The notes below the pieces were generated by a model. It was not told the DNA's origin. It saw nothing but the letters and a program-made list of their open reading frames with translations, and made no database searches. Below are positions 36,039-45,164 of a DNA stretch of 45,164 bases, piece by piece. A program made the translations under genes and the position numbers. Numbering within the stretch: the first letter of the stretch is position 1; each line of letters begins with the position of its first letter. Source of the stretch: Pleomorphomonas oryzae DSM 16300 (GTDB lineage Bacteria > Pseudomonadota > Alphaproteobacteria > Rhizobiales > Pleomorphomonadaceae); the NCBI RefSeq assembly GCF_000422965.1, contig NZ_AUHB01000022.1:1-45164 (forward strand), in the 5' to 3' direction.

Positions 36039-36946
36039 TCGCGCTGCAGTTCATCCTGTCTGGCATGCTGGCTGCGGCAACGCCGTTTCTTCTGGCCGCC
36101 CTCGGCGAACTGGTCAGCGAGCGAACCGGCGTGCTCAACCTCGGCGTCGAGGGCGTGATGGCGCTTGGCGCGGCGATTGCCTTCATCATCGTCTACCACG
36201 GTGGCGGGCACGTCCTGGCCTTTGCCGGCGCCGGCCTTGCTGGCTTGCTGTTGTCGCTGCTGTTTGCCTTTGCGACGCTGGGCCTGCAGGCCAATCAGGT
36301 GGCGGCCGGCCTTGCCATCGGCATCCTCGGCCAAGGCCTGTCGGCGCTGTTTGGCAAAACCTATGAGAGCCTGACGGTGAAAGGTCTGCCGAAGCTCGCA
36401 ATCCCCGGCCTTTCCGACCTGCCGGTGTTCGGCGGGCTGTTCGTCCAGGATTCCGTCGTCTGGCTGTCGCTTGCCGCGACCTTGGCGATCTGGGCCACCT
36501 TCGCCTTCACCAAAACGGGCCTGTTGCTGAGGGCCGTCGGCGAAAATCCGAAGGCTGCCCATTCCATCGGCTATCCGGTCAATGCCATCCGCGTCGCCGC
36601 CGTGGCATTCGGTGGGCTGATGTCCGGCTTTGCCGGCGCTTACGCCGCAACGGTCTATACCCCGTTGTGGGCGGACGGGATGATTGCCGGGCGGGGCTGG
36701 ATCGCGCTGGCCCTCGTCGTATTCGGCACTTGGCTGACCGCTCGCATTTTCCTGGGTGCCTGCCTATTCGGCGCCGTCTCGCTGGCCGGCCTTGCCGCGC
36801 AGGCGGGTGGCGTCGAGCTGCCGTCGCAGCTTCTCGCCAGCCTGCCCTATCTGGTGACGATCATCGTCCTCGGCGTCATTTCCTCGAACCGACGCCTTCT
36901 CAAGCTCAACGGCGTCGCCTCGCTTGGAGAGCCATTCAAGCCCTGA
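36035..36946 (+). CDS. ABC importer permease 2 (BMP/nucleoside type)
   Basis: 303 residues, about eight to nine membrane helices. Motifs AATPFLLAALGELVSERTGVLNLGVEGVMALGA and LLLRAVGENPKAAHSIGYPVNAIRVAAVAFGGLMSGFAGAY are those of the second permease of purine nucleoside importers. Last gene of the operon. It is followed by a 14-bp perfect palindrome (36991-37004). Confidence 0.93.
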   Translation: MIALQFILSGMLAAATPFLLAALGELVSERTGVLNLGVEGVMALGAAIAFIIVYHGGGHVLAFAGAGLAGLLLSLLFAFATLGLQANQVAAGLAIGILGQGLSALFGKTYESLTVKGLPKLAIPGLSDLPVFGGLFVQDSVVWLSLAATLAIWATFAFTKTGLLLRAVGENPKAAHSIGYPVNAIRVAAVAFGGLMSGFAGAYAATVYTPLWADGMIAGRGWIALALVVFGTWLTARIFLGACLFGAVSLAGLAAQAGGVELPSQLLASLPYLVTIIVLGVISSNRRLLKLNGVASLGEPFKP

Positions 36947-36990
36947 ACCGAGAGAGAAATTTGCCCGTGCAGGGGATCAGACCGTCTCGA

Positions 36991-37004
36991 CCTGATCGAT
37001 CAGG
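36991..37004. repeat. Perfect 14-bp palindrome after the transporter operon
   Basis: CCTGATCGATCAGG lies between the end of the permease gene and the convergent 70-aa gene. It could be an operator half-site pair or chance; there is no T-run. Confidence 0.35.
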
Positions 37005-37007
37005 GCT

Positions 37008-37220
37008 TCAAAGCGCGGCGTCGACCGCGCGCGACCGCATGGTGCCGGTCGAGCTGCGACCATAGCCATGCTCGCGCGCCGCTTGGTCGTCCAGCGATGC
37101 CAAATACGGCGCGACATAGCGCTGCGCCTGTCGCTCGCGCGTGCCAAGTGTCATTTCATAAGTCTGGCGAAAGACACCACTTCTGTAGGATGTGGCGGTA
37201 GTCGGGGCAAATCGGCTCAT
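37008..37220 (-). CDS. Hypothetical protein, 70 aa
   Basis: Begins MSRFAPTTATSYRSGVFRQT at the ATG at 37220, preceded by AGAGG at 8-nt spacing. The body, YEMTLGTRERQAQRYVAPYLASLDDQAAREHGYG, is polar, with Arg and Tyr prominent and a probable helix. It is not recognised, and is taken as real because of the ribosome binding site and reasonable composition. Upstream on its strand lies a 7-bp hairpin GTCGGCG/CGCCGAC (37241-37256). The remaining roughly 370 bp up to the aminopeptidase gene hold nothing else I can support. Confidence 0.5.
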   Translation of the reverse strand: MSRFAPTTATSYRSGVFRQTYEMTLGTRERQAQRYVAPYLASLDDQAAREHGYGRSSTGTMRSRAVDAAL

Positions 37221-37626
37221 AGTAGCACCTCTTGAATATCGTCGGCGTTCGCCGACCGTTCTCAAAAGCGCCGTTATCCTCATGGGACGCGAAACCAGCC
37301 CTCCGAACTCCTTTAGTGATAGCAGACTACGACTTTAGTATGAACGAGCAATGACGCAGGCCACCCCTGCGGGTGACTCATGGCTGCCGCCTCCCTTTCG
37401 CCGCAACCGGCCATTGCCGCCGAATTCCTGCCTGATACATGAATGGGAGATGACACTCGAACCTTGTCCGAAGCCGTCCGATCGGCTTTCGGCGCCAAGC
37501 GGTATCCGCATGAAACGCCGAAGCTGGCGACCTGTTCAAGCTGGAGCGAACCTCAGCCAACCGCTTGACGGAGGGTAAAGCCAGGGGCCACAACTCCAGC
37601 CTTTCGAGCATGGCGGAGTGACAGAG

Positions 37627-39441
37627 GTGTTCCAGACATTCGATAACGTCAACGATCCCAGCCACGGCAAGGAACGGCTGGCCGCCCTCAGGGCCGAGCT
37701 CAAGCGTCGGAACCTCAAGGGCTTTCTGGTGCCGCTCGCCGATGAACATCAGGGCGAATACATCCCCGCCTCCGCCCGTCGCCTGCTCTGGCTGACCGGA
37801 TTCGCCGGTTCCGCCGGCCTCGCCATCGTGCTTGAAGACCGTGCCGCCATTTTCGTCGACGGCCGCTATACGCTGCAGGTGCGCGAGCAGATCGACCTCA
37901 ACGTCATCGAGCCGCATCACCTCGTCGAGGAACCGCCGCACGACTGGCTGAAGGGCGTGGCCCAAAAGGGAGACCGCATCGGCTTCGATCCCTGGCTGAT
38001 GACTGCCGCCGAAGTTGGCCGCTTCGAAACGGCCCTCGCTGCCGTCGGTGCCGAATTCGTCGCCGTCGATGGCAACCCGGTCGATGCCGTCTGGACCGAC
38101 CAACCGGAACCGCCCAAGGGCCGCGTGTCGCTGTTCCCGGAAAAACTGGCCGGCGAAAGTGCCGAACAGAAGCTCGCCCGTCTCGGTGAAGCCATCGCCA
38201 AGGCCGGCGCCGACGCCGCCGTGCTGACGCGCCCCGATTCGATCGCCTGGGCGTTCAACATCCGCGGCGCCGACGTACCGCATACGCCCGAGGCGCTATC
38301 CTTTGCCATCCTGCACAAGGAAGGCCGCCCGGCCCTGTTCATCGATGGCGCCAAGCTCGACAACGTCGTCCGCGATCGGCTGGAGCAGATCGCCAGCGTC
38401 GAGCAGCCCGGCGCGTTTGCCTCGGCGTTGTCGGCGTTGGGTGGCCCCGTGCTGGTCGACAAAGCTTCGGCCGCCTTCGAGGTGGTACGCCGCATCGAAG
38501 CCGGCGGCGGCAAGGTCGTGGCCGGCCCCGACCCGGTCCTGCTGCCCAAGGCGCTGAAAAATTCAACGGAACTCTCAGGGATTCGCGCCGCCCATGTCCG
38601 CGACGGCGTCGCCATGGTGCGCTTCCTCGCCTGGCTCGACCGCAAGGCGCCGAAGGGCGGGCTCGACGAGATCGCCGTCACCAAGAAGCTCGAAGAGTTC
38701 CGCCGCGACACCGGTGCGCTGCGCGACATCTCCTTCGACACCATCGCCGGCGCCGGCCCCAACGCGGCCATTCCGCATTATCACGTCAGCACCGCCTCCA
38801 ACCGCAAGGTGGAGCTGAACGGCATCCTGCTGGTCGACTCAGGTGCCCAGTTCGAGGATGGCACCACCGACATCACCCGCACCATGATCATCGGCACGCC
38901 GACCGATGAGATGATCGACCGCTTCACCCGCGTGCTGATCGGCAACATCCGCCTGACGCTCGCCCGCTTCCCCAAGGGAACGAGCGGCGCCCATCTCGAC
39001 GTGCTGGCCCGCGAAAAGCTGTGGGAAGCCGGCCTCGATTTCGACCACGGCACCGGCCACGGCGTCGGCCATTATCTCTCCGTTCACGAGGGGCCGGGCC
39101 GCATCGCCAAGACCGGTCATGTGCCGCTGGAACCGGGCATGTTGATGTCCAACGAGCCCGGTTTCTACAAGGCCGGCGCCTGGGGCATCCGCATCGAGAA
39201 CCTGGTCATCGTCACGGCGCCCGAGCCGATCGGCGGTGGCGAGCGGCCGATGATGGGCTTTGAAACGGTGACGCTCTGCCCGATCGATCGCCGCCTGATC
39301 GACCCGTCGATGATGGCAGACCGCGAACTCACCTGGCTTAATGGCTATCACGCCGAGGTCCGAGACAAGCTGTTGCCGCTTCTGAACGACGAAGCGGAGC
39401 GAGCCTGGCTCGTCGCCGCCACGGCACCGCTTTCAGCCTGA
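37627..39441 (+). CDS. pepP: Xaa-Pro aminopeptidase (aminopeptidase P, M24B)
   Basis: Removes N-terminal residues that precede proline. The 604 residues comprise two creatinase-like N-domains (LVPLADEHQGEYIPASARRLLWLTGFAGSAGLAIV) and the pita-bread metallopeptidase domain with the dinuclear metal ligands: the aspartates in DSGAQFEDGTTDITRT, histidine in FDHGTGHGVGHYLSVHEGP, and glutamates in SNEPGFYKAGAWGIRIENL. The start chosen is GTG at 37627 (MFQTFDNVNDPSHG), with GGAG 8 nt upstream, matching the usual MFQ-F start; an upstream GTG at 37618 sits on top of that site. The three-domain size is typical of the alphaproteobacterial and eukaryotic form. Confidence 0.93.
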   Translation: MFQTFDNVNDPSHGKERLAALRAELKRRNLKGFLVPLADEHQGEYIPASARRLLWLTGFAGSAGLAIVLEDRAAIFVDGRYTLQVREQIDLNVIEPHHLVEEPPHDWLKGVAQKGDRIGFDPWLMTAAEVGRFETALAAVGAEFVAVDGNPVDAVWTDQPEPPKGRVSLFPEKLAGESAEQKLARLGEAIAKAGADAAVLTRPDSIAWAFNIRGADVPHTPEALSFAILHKEGRPALFIDGAKLDNVVRDRLEQIASVEQPGAFASALSALGGPVLVDKASAAFEVVRRIEAGGGKVVAGPDPVLLPKALKNSTELSGIRAAHVRDGVAMVRFLAWLDRKAPKGGLDEIAVTKKLEEFRRDTGALRDISFDTIAGAGPNAAIPHYHVSTASNRKVELNGILLVDSGAQFEDGTTDITRTMIIGTPTDEMIDRFTRVLIGNIRLTLARFPKGTSGAHLDVLAREKLWEAGLDFDHGTGHGVGHYLSVHEGPGRIAKTGHVPLEPGMLMSNEPGFYKAGAWGIRIENLVIVTAPEPIGGGERPMMGFETVTLCPIDRRLIDPSMMADRELTWLNGYHAEVRDKLLPLLNDEAERAWLVAATAPLSA

Positions 39442-39470
39442 TGGCTTGATTCGACTTTTCACGCCCCGAT

Positions 39471-39490
39471 GCGCGGCCCTTCGGCCGCGC
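39471..39490 (+). terminator. Terminator hairpin after pepP
   Basis: GCGCGGCC-CTTC-GGCCGCGC, a perfect 8-bp stem, about 30 bp after the stop; followed by GTTCC rather than a clean T-run. Confidence 0.6.
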
Positions 39491-39514
39491 GTTCCACTCC
39501 CTTTATAAACAGTT

Positions 39515-39644
39515 AAAAAGCCAGGGAAATTTCAGTTTTTTCGGACGTAACACTCGGTAAGAAAGAGTGACTTTCCTGGGACGCCCGCCTGTGTTTTATG
39601 AAAAATGTGCCGGATTGGCTTGCAGCCGCTCACCGGTCTTTTTT
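39515..39644 (+). promoter_or_regulatory. Structured lpxC leader region
   Basis: In an AT-rich patch, CCAGGGAAA (39513-39521 region) and TTTCCTGG (about 39572-39579) form an imperfect inverted repeat around CACTC/GAGTG and a T-rich stretch. Further on, GGCT-TGC-AGCC inside CCGG...CCGG (39610-39636) is followed by TCTTTTTT (39637-39644), which resembles an intrinsic terminator only 12 bp before the lpxC start. A regulated leader is possible; coordinates of the outer repeat are approximate. Confidence 0.35.
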
Positions 39645-39655
39645 GGAAACACTCG

Positions 39656-40585
39656 ATGCGAACGATCCACGGCAAGCAGACCACTCTCAGCGAAAGCATC
39701 CAGTTCTCTGGCGCCGGCGTGCATTCCGGCAAGCCGGCGACCATCGTGCTGCATCCCGCCGAGGCAGATCGCGGTATCGTCTTCGTTCGCACCGATGGCG
39801 AAGAGGTGGAGATCGCCGCCCGCCACGACAACGTGGTGGCCACCGAGCTTTGCACCATGATCGGTATCGGCGGCCGCACGGTTGCCACCATCGAGCACCT
39901 GATGGCGGCGCTTGCCGCCTTCGGCGTCGACAATGTCGTCGTCGAGATCGACGGCCCGGAAATGCCGATCGCCGATGGTTGCTCGGCTGCCTTCATCGAG
40001 CTGATCGCCGAGGCCGGCCTGCGCCGCCTTTCCGCGCCGCGCAAGCTGTTGCGCGTCAAGAAGCCGGTGCGGCTTGAGGTCGGCAATGCCGTGCTGGAAT
40101 TCCTGCCGTATGACGGCACCCGCTACGACGTTACCATCGACTTTTCCAACCCGTTGATCGGCCGGCAGTCCTACGTGCTCGACCTCACGCCCCAGACCTT
40201 TGCCCGCGACATCGCCCGTGCCCGCACCTTCGGCTTCATGGCCGACGTCGAAAAGCTCTGGAAGATGGGTTTCGCCCTTGGTTCCTCGTTGGACAATTCG
40301 GTGGCGATCGGCGATGACCGCATCCTCAACCCCGAGGGGCTGCGCTGGTCCGACGAATTCGCCCGGCACAAGACGCTCGACGCGGTTGGCGATCTGTCGC
40401 TGATTGGCATGCCCTTCATCGGCCATTTCCGCTCCTACAAGGGCGGTCACAAGCTGAACTGGATGGCCGTCAAGGCGCTTCTGGCCGACACCGACGCTTT
40501 CGAGATCGTCCACGATCACGTTGCGAATCGCGAAGCGGCCGGCGGCATCCTCCAGGCCGCCGCTCTGGCACCGTCGCGCGACTGA
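39656..40585 (+). CDS. lpxC: UDP-3-O-acyl-N-acetylglucosamine deacetylase
   Basis: Zinc enzyme for the committed step of lipid A synthesis. The 309 residues start MRTIHGKQTTLSESIQFSGAGVHSG. Zinc ligands H81 (ATIEHLMAAL), H238 and D242 (HKTLDAVGD), and the general acid H265 (KGGHKLN) fall at nearly the same positions as in Escherichia coli. The frame is open further upstream, but the ATG at 39656 matches the conserved N-terminus. lpxC-bamD-recN is the order known from alphaproteobacteria; the cell-division genes that often precede it (ftsQAZ) are replaced here by pepP. Confidence 0.96.
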   Translation: MRTIHGKQTTLSESIQFSGAGVHSGKPATIVLHPAEADRGIVFVRTDGEEVEIAARHDNVVATELCTMIGIGGRTVATIEHLMAALAAFGVDNVVVEIDGPEMPIADGCSAAFIELIAEAGLRRLSAPRKLLRVKKPVRLEVGNAVLEFLPYDGTRYDVTIDFSNPLIGRQSYVLDLTPQTFARDIARARTFGFMADVEKLWKMGFALGSSLDNSVAIGDDRILNPEGLRWSDEFARHKTLDAVGDLSLIGMPFIGHFRSYKGGHKLNWMAVKALLADTDAFEIVHDHVANREAAGGILQAAALAPSRD

Positions 40586-40798
40586 GTTTTGCCCAAAACC
40601 AATGGCGCCGGGCAACTTGCCGCCTTAATGTGGCCGAACATCACGGGCACGTAGCATCCGCGACGGCTTTGCGATAAAAGACCTTCCTGTTCAGGGGCGC
40701 GCCTGACTCGCGCCGATGGCGCAGGGCAGCCGGCACAGAGCAGTGCGCGTGGGATGGATGGGCGGCCGCGAGCGGTTGCGTACGGTGATGGGGTTTTC

Positions 40799-41626
40799 AT
40801 GAGGCAGAGTTTCGTTCGTGTAGCCGCCGTGCTCGTTCTCCTCGGAGGCGCCACTACGCTCGTCGGCTGTTCTTCCAAGGATGAGCTGGCGCCCTTCGTG
40901 GAAATCCCGGCTGAGCAGTCGTACAACGCCGGTATCGCCTACCTGAGGCAGGGCGACTACGGAAACGCCACCAAGAAGTTCGCTGAGGTCGACGAGCAGC
41001 ACCCCTATTCAGAGTGGGCGCGCAAATCCCTCATCATGACCACCTACACCAATTACACGCGCGGCAACTTCACCGAGGCCATTACCCAGGGCAAGCGCTA
41101 CCTGACGCTCTACCCCGGCTCGGAAGACGCCGCCTATGCGCAGTGGATGATTGCGCAGTCCTACTTCAACCAGATGCCCGACATTACCCGCGACCAGAAG
41201 CTGACCGAGCAGGCCATGCAGGCCATGCAGGAGCTGGTCGACCGCTATCCCGACAGCCCCTATGCCGCCGAAGGCCGCAAGCGCCTCGACATTGCCAAGG
41301 ACCAGCTCGCCGGCAAGGAAATGGAAGTCGGCCGTTACTATCTGACGCGCAACCAGTATATCGGCGCCGTCAACCGCTTTAAGACCGTGGTGCAGGATTA
41401 TCAGACGACCCGGCACGTCGAGGAGGCGCTGGAGCGTCTCACCGAGGCCTATTTCGCCATGGGCATCACCGACGAAGCGCAGACCGCTGCCGCCGTGCTC
41501 GGCCACAATTATCCTGACAGCCGTTGGTACAAGGACGCCTATAAGCTCCTCAACACCAACGGTCTTGAGCCGCGCGAGAACACCCAATCCTGGATCTCGA
41601 AGGCATTCAAGGCAGTCATGCTCTGA
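40799..41626 (+). CDS. bamD: Outer membrane protein assembly factor BamD
   Basis: Lipoprotein of the BAM complex that inserts beta-barrel proteins. The 275 residues begin MRQSFVRVAAVLVLLGGATT with lipobox LVGC, lipidated cysteine at 24. Five TPR-like repeats follow, including AEQSYNAGIAYLRQGDYGNATKKFAEVDEQHPYS, YPDSPYAAEGRKRL and VGRYYLTRNQYIGAVNRF, the last being diagnostic. Start by lipobox position; an in-frame ATG at 40754 would push the lipobox too far inward. The preceding 213 bp hold nothing recognised. recN starts 9 bp after it. Confidence 0.95.
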   Translation: MRQSFVRVAAVLVLLGGATTLVGCSSKDELAPFVEIPAEQSYNAGIAYLRQGDYGNATKKFAEVDEQHPYSEWARKSLIMTTYTNYTRGNFTEAITQGKRYLTLYPGSEDAAYAQWMIAQSYFNQMPDITRDQKLTEQAMQAMQELVDRYPDSPYAAEGRKRLDIAKDQLAGKEMEVGRYYLTRNQYIGAVNRFKTVVQDYQTTRHVEEALERLTEAYFAMGITDEAQTAAAVLGHNYPDSRWYKDAYKLLNTNGLEPRENTQSWISKAFKAVML

Positions 41627-41635
41627 CGGGACGCC

Positions 41636-43300
<1,665 letters not shown>

Positions 43301-43306
43301 TCCCGC

Positions 43307-44155
43307 CTATTTGTCCGCGTCCGCCGCCTCGATCAGCCGCTTCACCACGGCCGCGACTTCTGGCGTTGCCGGATTGTAGACCACCATCGAAAGATCGGGG
43401 CGGCCGTCGACGGTAAAGGCCGAATATTCGAGGGCGAGCAGACCGGCCGTCGGGTGATGCAGCATCTTGGTACCCCCGCTGTGTTGGCCGACTTCCTTCT
43501 CGCGCCACATCGCCGCGAATTCCGGGCTGGCCCGGCTGAGTTCTTCCACCAGGGCCTCGACATTGGCTGCCGCTCCGGCCCGCACCGCATCGGCCCGGAA
43601 GGTGGCCACGACGAAGCGGGCGACGCTCTCCCAATCGTGCTGCCGGGCCCGCACCGAGGGATCGCAAAACATCATGCGCAGCACATTGCGCTCCTGTGGC
43701 GCTCGTGCGGCATAGTTGCCCAGCACCACGGCGGCGGCACGGTTCCAGGCGACGATGTCCCAGGTTGCCGTCTTGATAATGGACGGACTGAGTACCAGCG
43801 CGTCGAGAATGCGCTGCAGACGCGGCGATATGCCGTCGTCGCTCTGGCGATAGCGCACCTCCGGCGGCCGGCCGAGGCCCAGGAGAAACAGGTGCTCGCG
43901 CTCGACGTCGGTCAGCATCAGCGCCCGGGCAATGCGGTCGAGCACGTCGGCCGACGGCGCCCCGCCGCGCCCCTGCTCCAGCCAGGTATACCAGGTGACG
44001 GACACGTTGGCCCGCTGCGCCACCTCTTCGCGACGCAGGCCGGGCGTCCGGCGGCGCGCCGTTGGCAGGTCAAAGGCGGCGGCATCCAGGCGACAGCGCC
44101 GGTCACGCAGGAAGGCGCCAAGGGCATTGCTGCTGGTGGTGACCGAGACATCCAT
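43307..44155 (-). CDS. XRE-family transcriptional regulator with MmyB-like ligand domain
   Basis: 282 residues. The helix-turn-helix at about 10-75 carries GAFLRDRRCRLDAAAFDL, TPGLRREEVAQRANVSVTWYTWLEQGRG and SADVLDRIARALMLTDVEREHLFLLG. The C-terminal half (WDIVAWNRAAAVVLGNYA, ARAPQERNVLRMMFCDPSVR) is the MmyB-like domain, which in relatives binds a fatty-acid-like ligand. Such regulators usually control a divergent oxidoreductase gene; here the divergent SDR gene starts 92 bp away, and CCATG/CATGG half-sites lie in between. Confidence 0.88.
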   Translation of the reverse strand: MDVSVTTSSNALGAFLRDRRCRLDAAAFDLPTARRRTPGLRREEVAQRANVSVTWYTWLEQGRGGAPSADVLDRIARALMLTDVEREHLFLLGLGRPPEVRYRQSDDGISPRLQRILDALVLSPSIIKTATWDIVAWNRAAAVVLGNYAARAPQERNVLRMMFCDPSVRARQHDWESVARFVVATFRADAVRAGAAANVEALVEELSRASPEFAAMWREKEVGQHSGGTKMLHHPTAGLLALEYSAFTVDGRPDLSMVVYNPATPEVAAVVKRLIEAADADK

Positions 44156-44247
44156 CCTGTTAGTCCCTATACCATGATACGATCACTACTTTACCCCGAT
44201 ACAGCATGGAGTAACACTGGCATTATCGCCAACTCAGGAGTTGTTCC

Positions 44248-44898
44248 ATGCGCGTTTTCGTGACCGGAGCCACCGGCTTCGTCGGCTCGGCAGTCGTCTC
44301 GGAGCTGATCGCTGGAGGCCATTCCGTCCTCGGCTTCAGCCGTTCGGAGCAAGGGGCGGCGGCGGTCAAGGCGGCCGGCGCCGACGTGCTTCAGGGCTCG
44401 CTCGAAGATCTCGACAGCCTGAAACGCGGCGCCGCTGCCAGTGACGCCGTCATCCACACCGCCTTCATCCATGATTTCTCCAAGTTCAAGGAGAACTGCG
44501 AGATCGACCGGCAGGCCATCGAGGTACTCGGCGAGGCGCTCGCCGGCACCGACAGGCCGTTGATCGTCACCTCCGGCCTCGGGATGATACCGCACGACGG
44601 CCTCATCACCGAAGATACGGTGCCGCCGGCCGACGCCCATATCCCTCGGGTTTCCGAACAGGCGGCTCTTGCCTTTGCCTCTCACGGCATCCGCGCGATG
44701 GCCATTCGCCTGCCGCAGGTGCATGGCGCCGGCGATCATGCCTTTACGCCGCACCTCATCAACGTAGCGCGCGAAAAGGGCGTATCCGCCTATGTCGGCA
44801 ACGGCGCCAACCGCTGGCCGGCCGTCCATCGGTTCGATGCCGCACGCCTTTATCGGCTCGCTCTAGATGTGAAGCCTCAAGAGGTTGTCGCTGGTTAG
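44248..44898 (+). pseudogene. NAD(P)-binding epimerase/SDR family oxidoreductase, cut by an IS element
   Basis: Starts [20 protein letters not shown], the Rossmann TGxxGxxG motif of extended/atypical SDR proteins, and continues [13 protein letters not shown] and [17 protein letters not shown], then [12 protein letters not shown] and [19 protein letters not shown], all as in the family. Intact relatives have about 290 residues. After 205 native codons (to 44862) the frame crosses the CTAG target site and enters the IS481-type element, ending [11 protein letters not shown] and TAG at 44898. The lost part is the last third, which usually forms part of the substrate pocket, so activity is doubtful. 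The rest of the gene should lie beyond the IS. Confidence 0.85.
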
Positions 44899-45164
44899 GT
44901 TGAGGCGACTGATAGGGGTTTTGGCGTCAAGGCTACCGTGTGGTCTGTGCCAATTGTACATGTGGGTCCACTCTGGCAAGTGGGCTTTGCGGTGATCTGA
45001 GGTTGGATAGGCGCGTGCGTATGCCCATTCACGCAGAGCGGTCTGGATGAACCGCTCAGCCTTACCGTTGGTCTTCGGCGTATAGGGCTTCGTTCGGATG
45101 TGTTTCAGGCCGAGATCCTTGCAAGCCTTTGCGAAGTCTTTGGATTTGTAGCAGGATCCGTTGT
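44863..45164 (-). CDS. IS481-family transposase (C-terminal part, continues past the window)
   Basis: The minus-strand frame gives 99 residues from [20 protein letters not shown] through [20 protein letters not shown], the rve integrase-core end with the catalytic glutamate in NGKAERF, then [39 protein letters not shown] and the end SDNLLRLHI. The stop TAG lies at 44865-44863, inside the CTAG target site rather than inside the element, if the element ends at 44868. The N-terminal HTH region and the first catalytic aspartates are outside the window. Confidence 0.92.
   Translation of the reverse strand, partial: NGSCYKSKDFAKACKDLGLKHIRTKPYTPKTNGKAERFIQTALREWAYARAYPTSDHRKAHLPEWTHMYNWHRPHGSLDAKTPISRLNLTSDNLLRLHI
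44868..45164 (-). mobile_element. IS481-family insertion sequence, one end
   Basis: The element's terminal bases read TGTGAAGCCTCAAGAGG from 44868, the TGT end usual in this family. It abuts TCTAGA (44862-44867), which fits the NCTAGN target known for IS481. It interrupts the SDR gene. The other end, the second copy of the 6-bp duplication and the rest of the transposase lie beyond the window. Confidence 0.85.

Noticed and set aside
37351-37578. A 75-codon plus-strand frame before pepP
   Set aside because: No ribosome binding site, Pro/Arg-rich composition typical of non-coding GC-rich DNA, and no recognisable features.

Overview
The window is about 45 kb of GC-rich chromosome from an alphaproteobacterium, most likely of the order Hyphomicrobiales (Rhizobiales). 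This rests on the permuted two-piece tmRNA gene, the alpha-type SspB, the ilvB / miaA / serB / degP / hflC / hflK / folA / thyA neighbourhood, and lpxC-bamD-recN. The genus cannot be fixed from sequence alone. Most of the window is housekeeping. The accessory parts are a purine-type import and oxygenase operon (28.8-36.9 kb), a small structured-RNA/microprotein locus (27.07-27.30 kb) and an insertion sequence at the right edge.

Left part (1-14.1 kb): ilvB (cut by the window edge) lies behind a transcription attenuator with an 18-codon leader peptide rich in Leu and Val. miaA and serB are divergent with only 14 nt between their start codons. A REP-like long palindrome separates serB from a TauE/SafE permease. 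Then, all on the minus strand, come a ribbon-helix-helix protein, a DUF4169 protein, sspB and ssrA (tmRNA). ssrA encodes the tag ANDNYAPVAVAA and sits just upstream of the gene for the adaptor that recognises such tags. A CLC transporter, thyA and a DUF4424 protein run rightward, facing degP, a DUF2065 protein, hflC and hflK.

Middle part (13.5-28.6 kb): folA, a GNAT acetyltransferase and a giant AsmA-like protein form an overlapping minus-strand operon. They are followed by a LysE-type exporter, ligA, a small orphan gene, an RDD membrane protein, uvrD/pcrA, a periplasmic 5'-nucleotidase, a structured minus-strand leader with a 28-codon ORF, prmA, and an acylphosphatase-like protein that appears to lack its catalytic residues.

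Accessory operon (28.8-36.9 kb): eight tightly packed plus-strand genes. A stand-alone Rieske [2Fe-2S] protein and a catalytic oxygenase subunit that has lost its own Rieske ligands are followed by a GST-like protein, a guanine/8-oxoguanine-type deaminase and a complete BMP-type (nucleoside/purine) ABC importer. The trio resembles the N7-demethylase NdmC/NdmD/NdmE of caffeine-degrading Pseudomonas. The working hypothesis is uptake of a modified purine such as 7-methylguanine, deamination, and oxidative N-demethylation to xanthine. No reductase is encoded here.

Right part (37-45.2 kb): a small orphan gene, aminopeptidase P, lpxC, bamD, recN, an XRE/MmyB-type regulator divergent from an NAD(P)-binding epimerase/SDR gene, and an IS481-family element. 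The element has inserted into a CTAG site and cut the SDR gene short. No CRISPR array, tRNA, rRNA or phage genes were seen.
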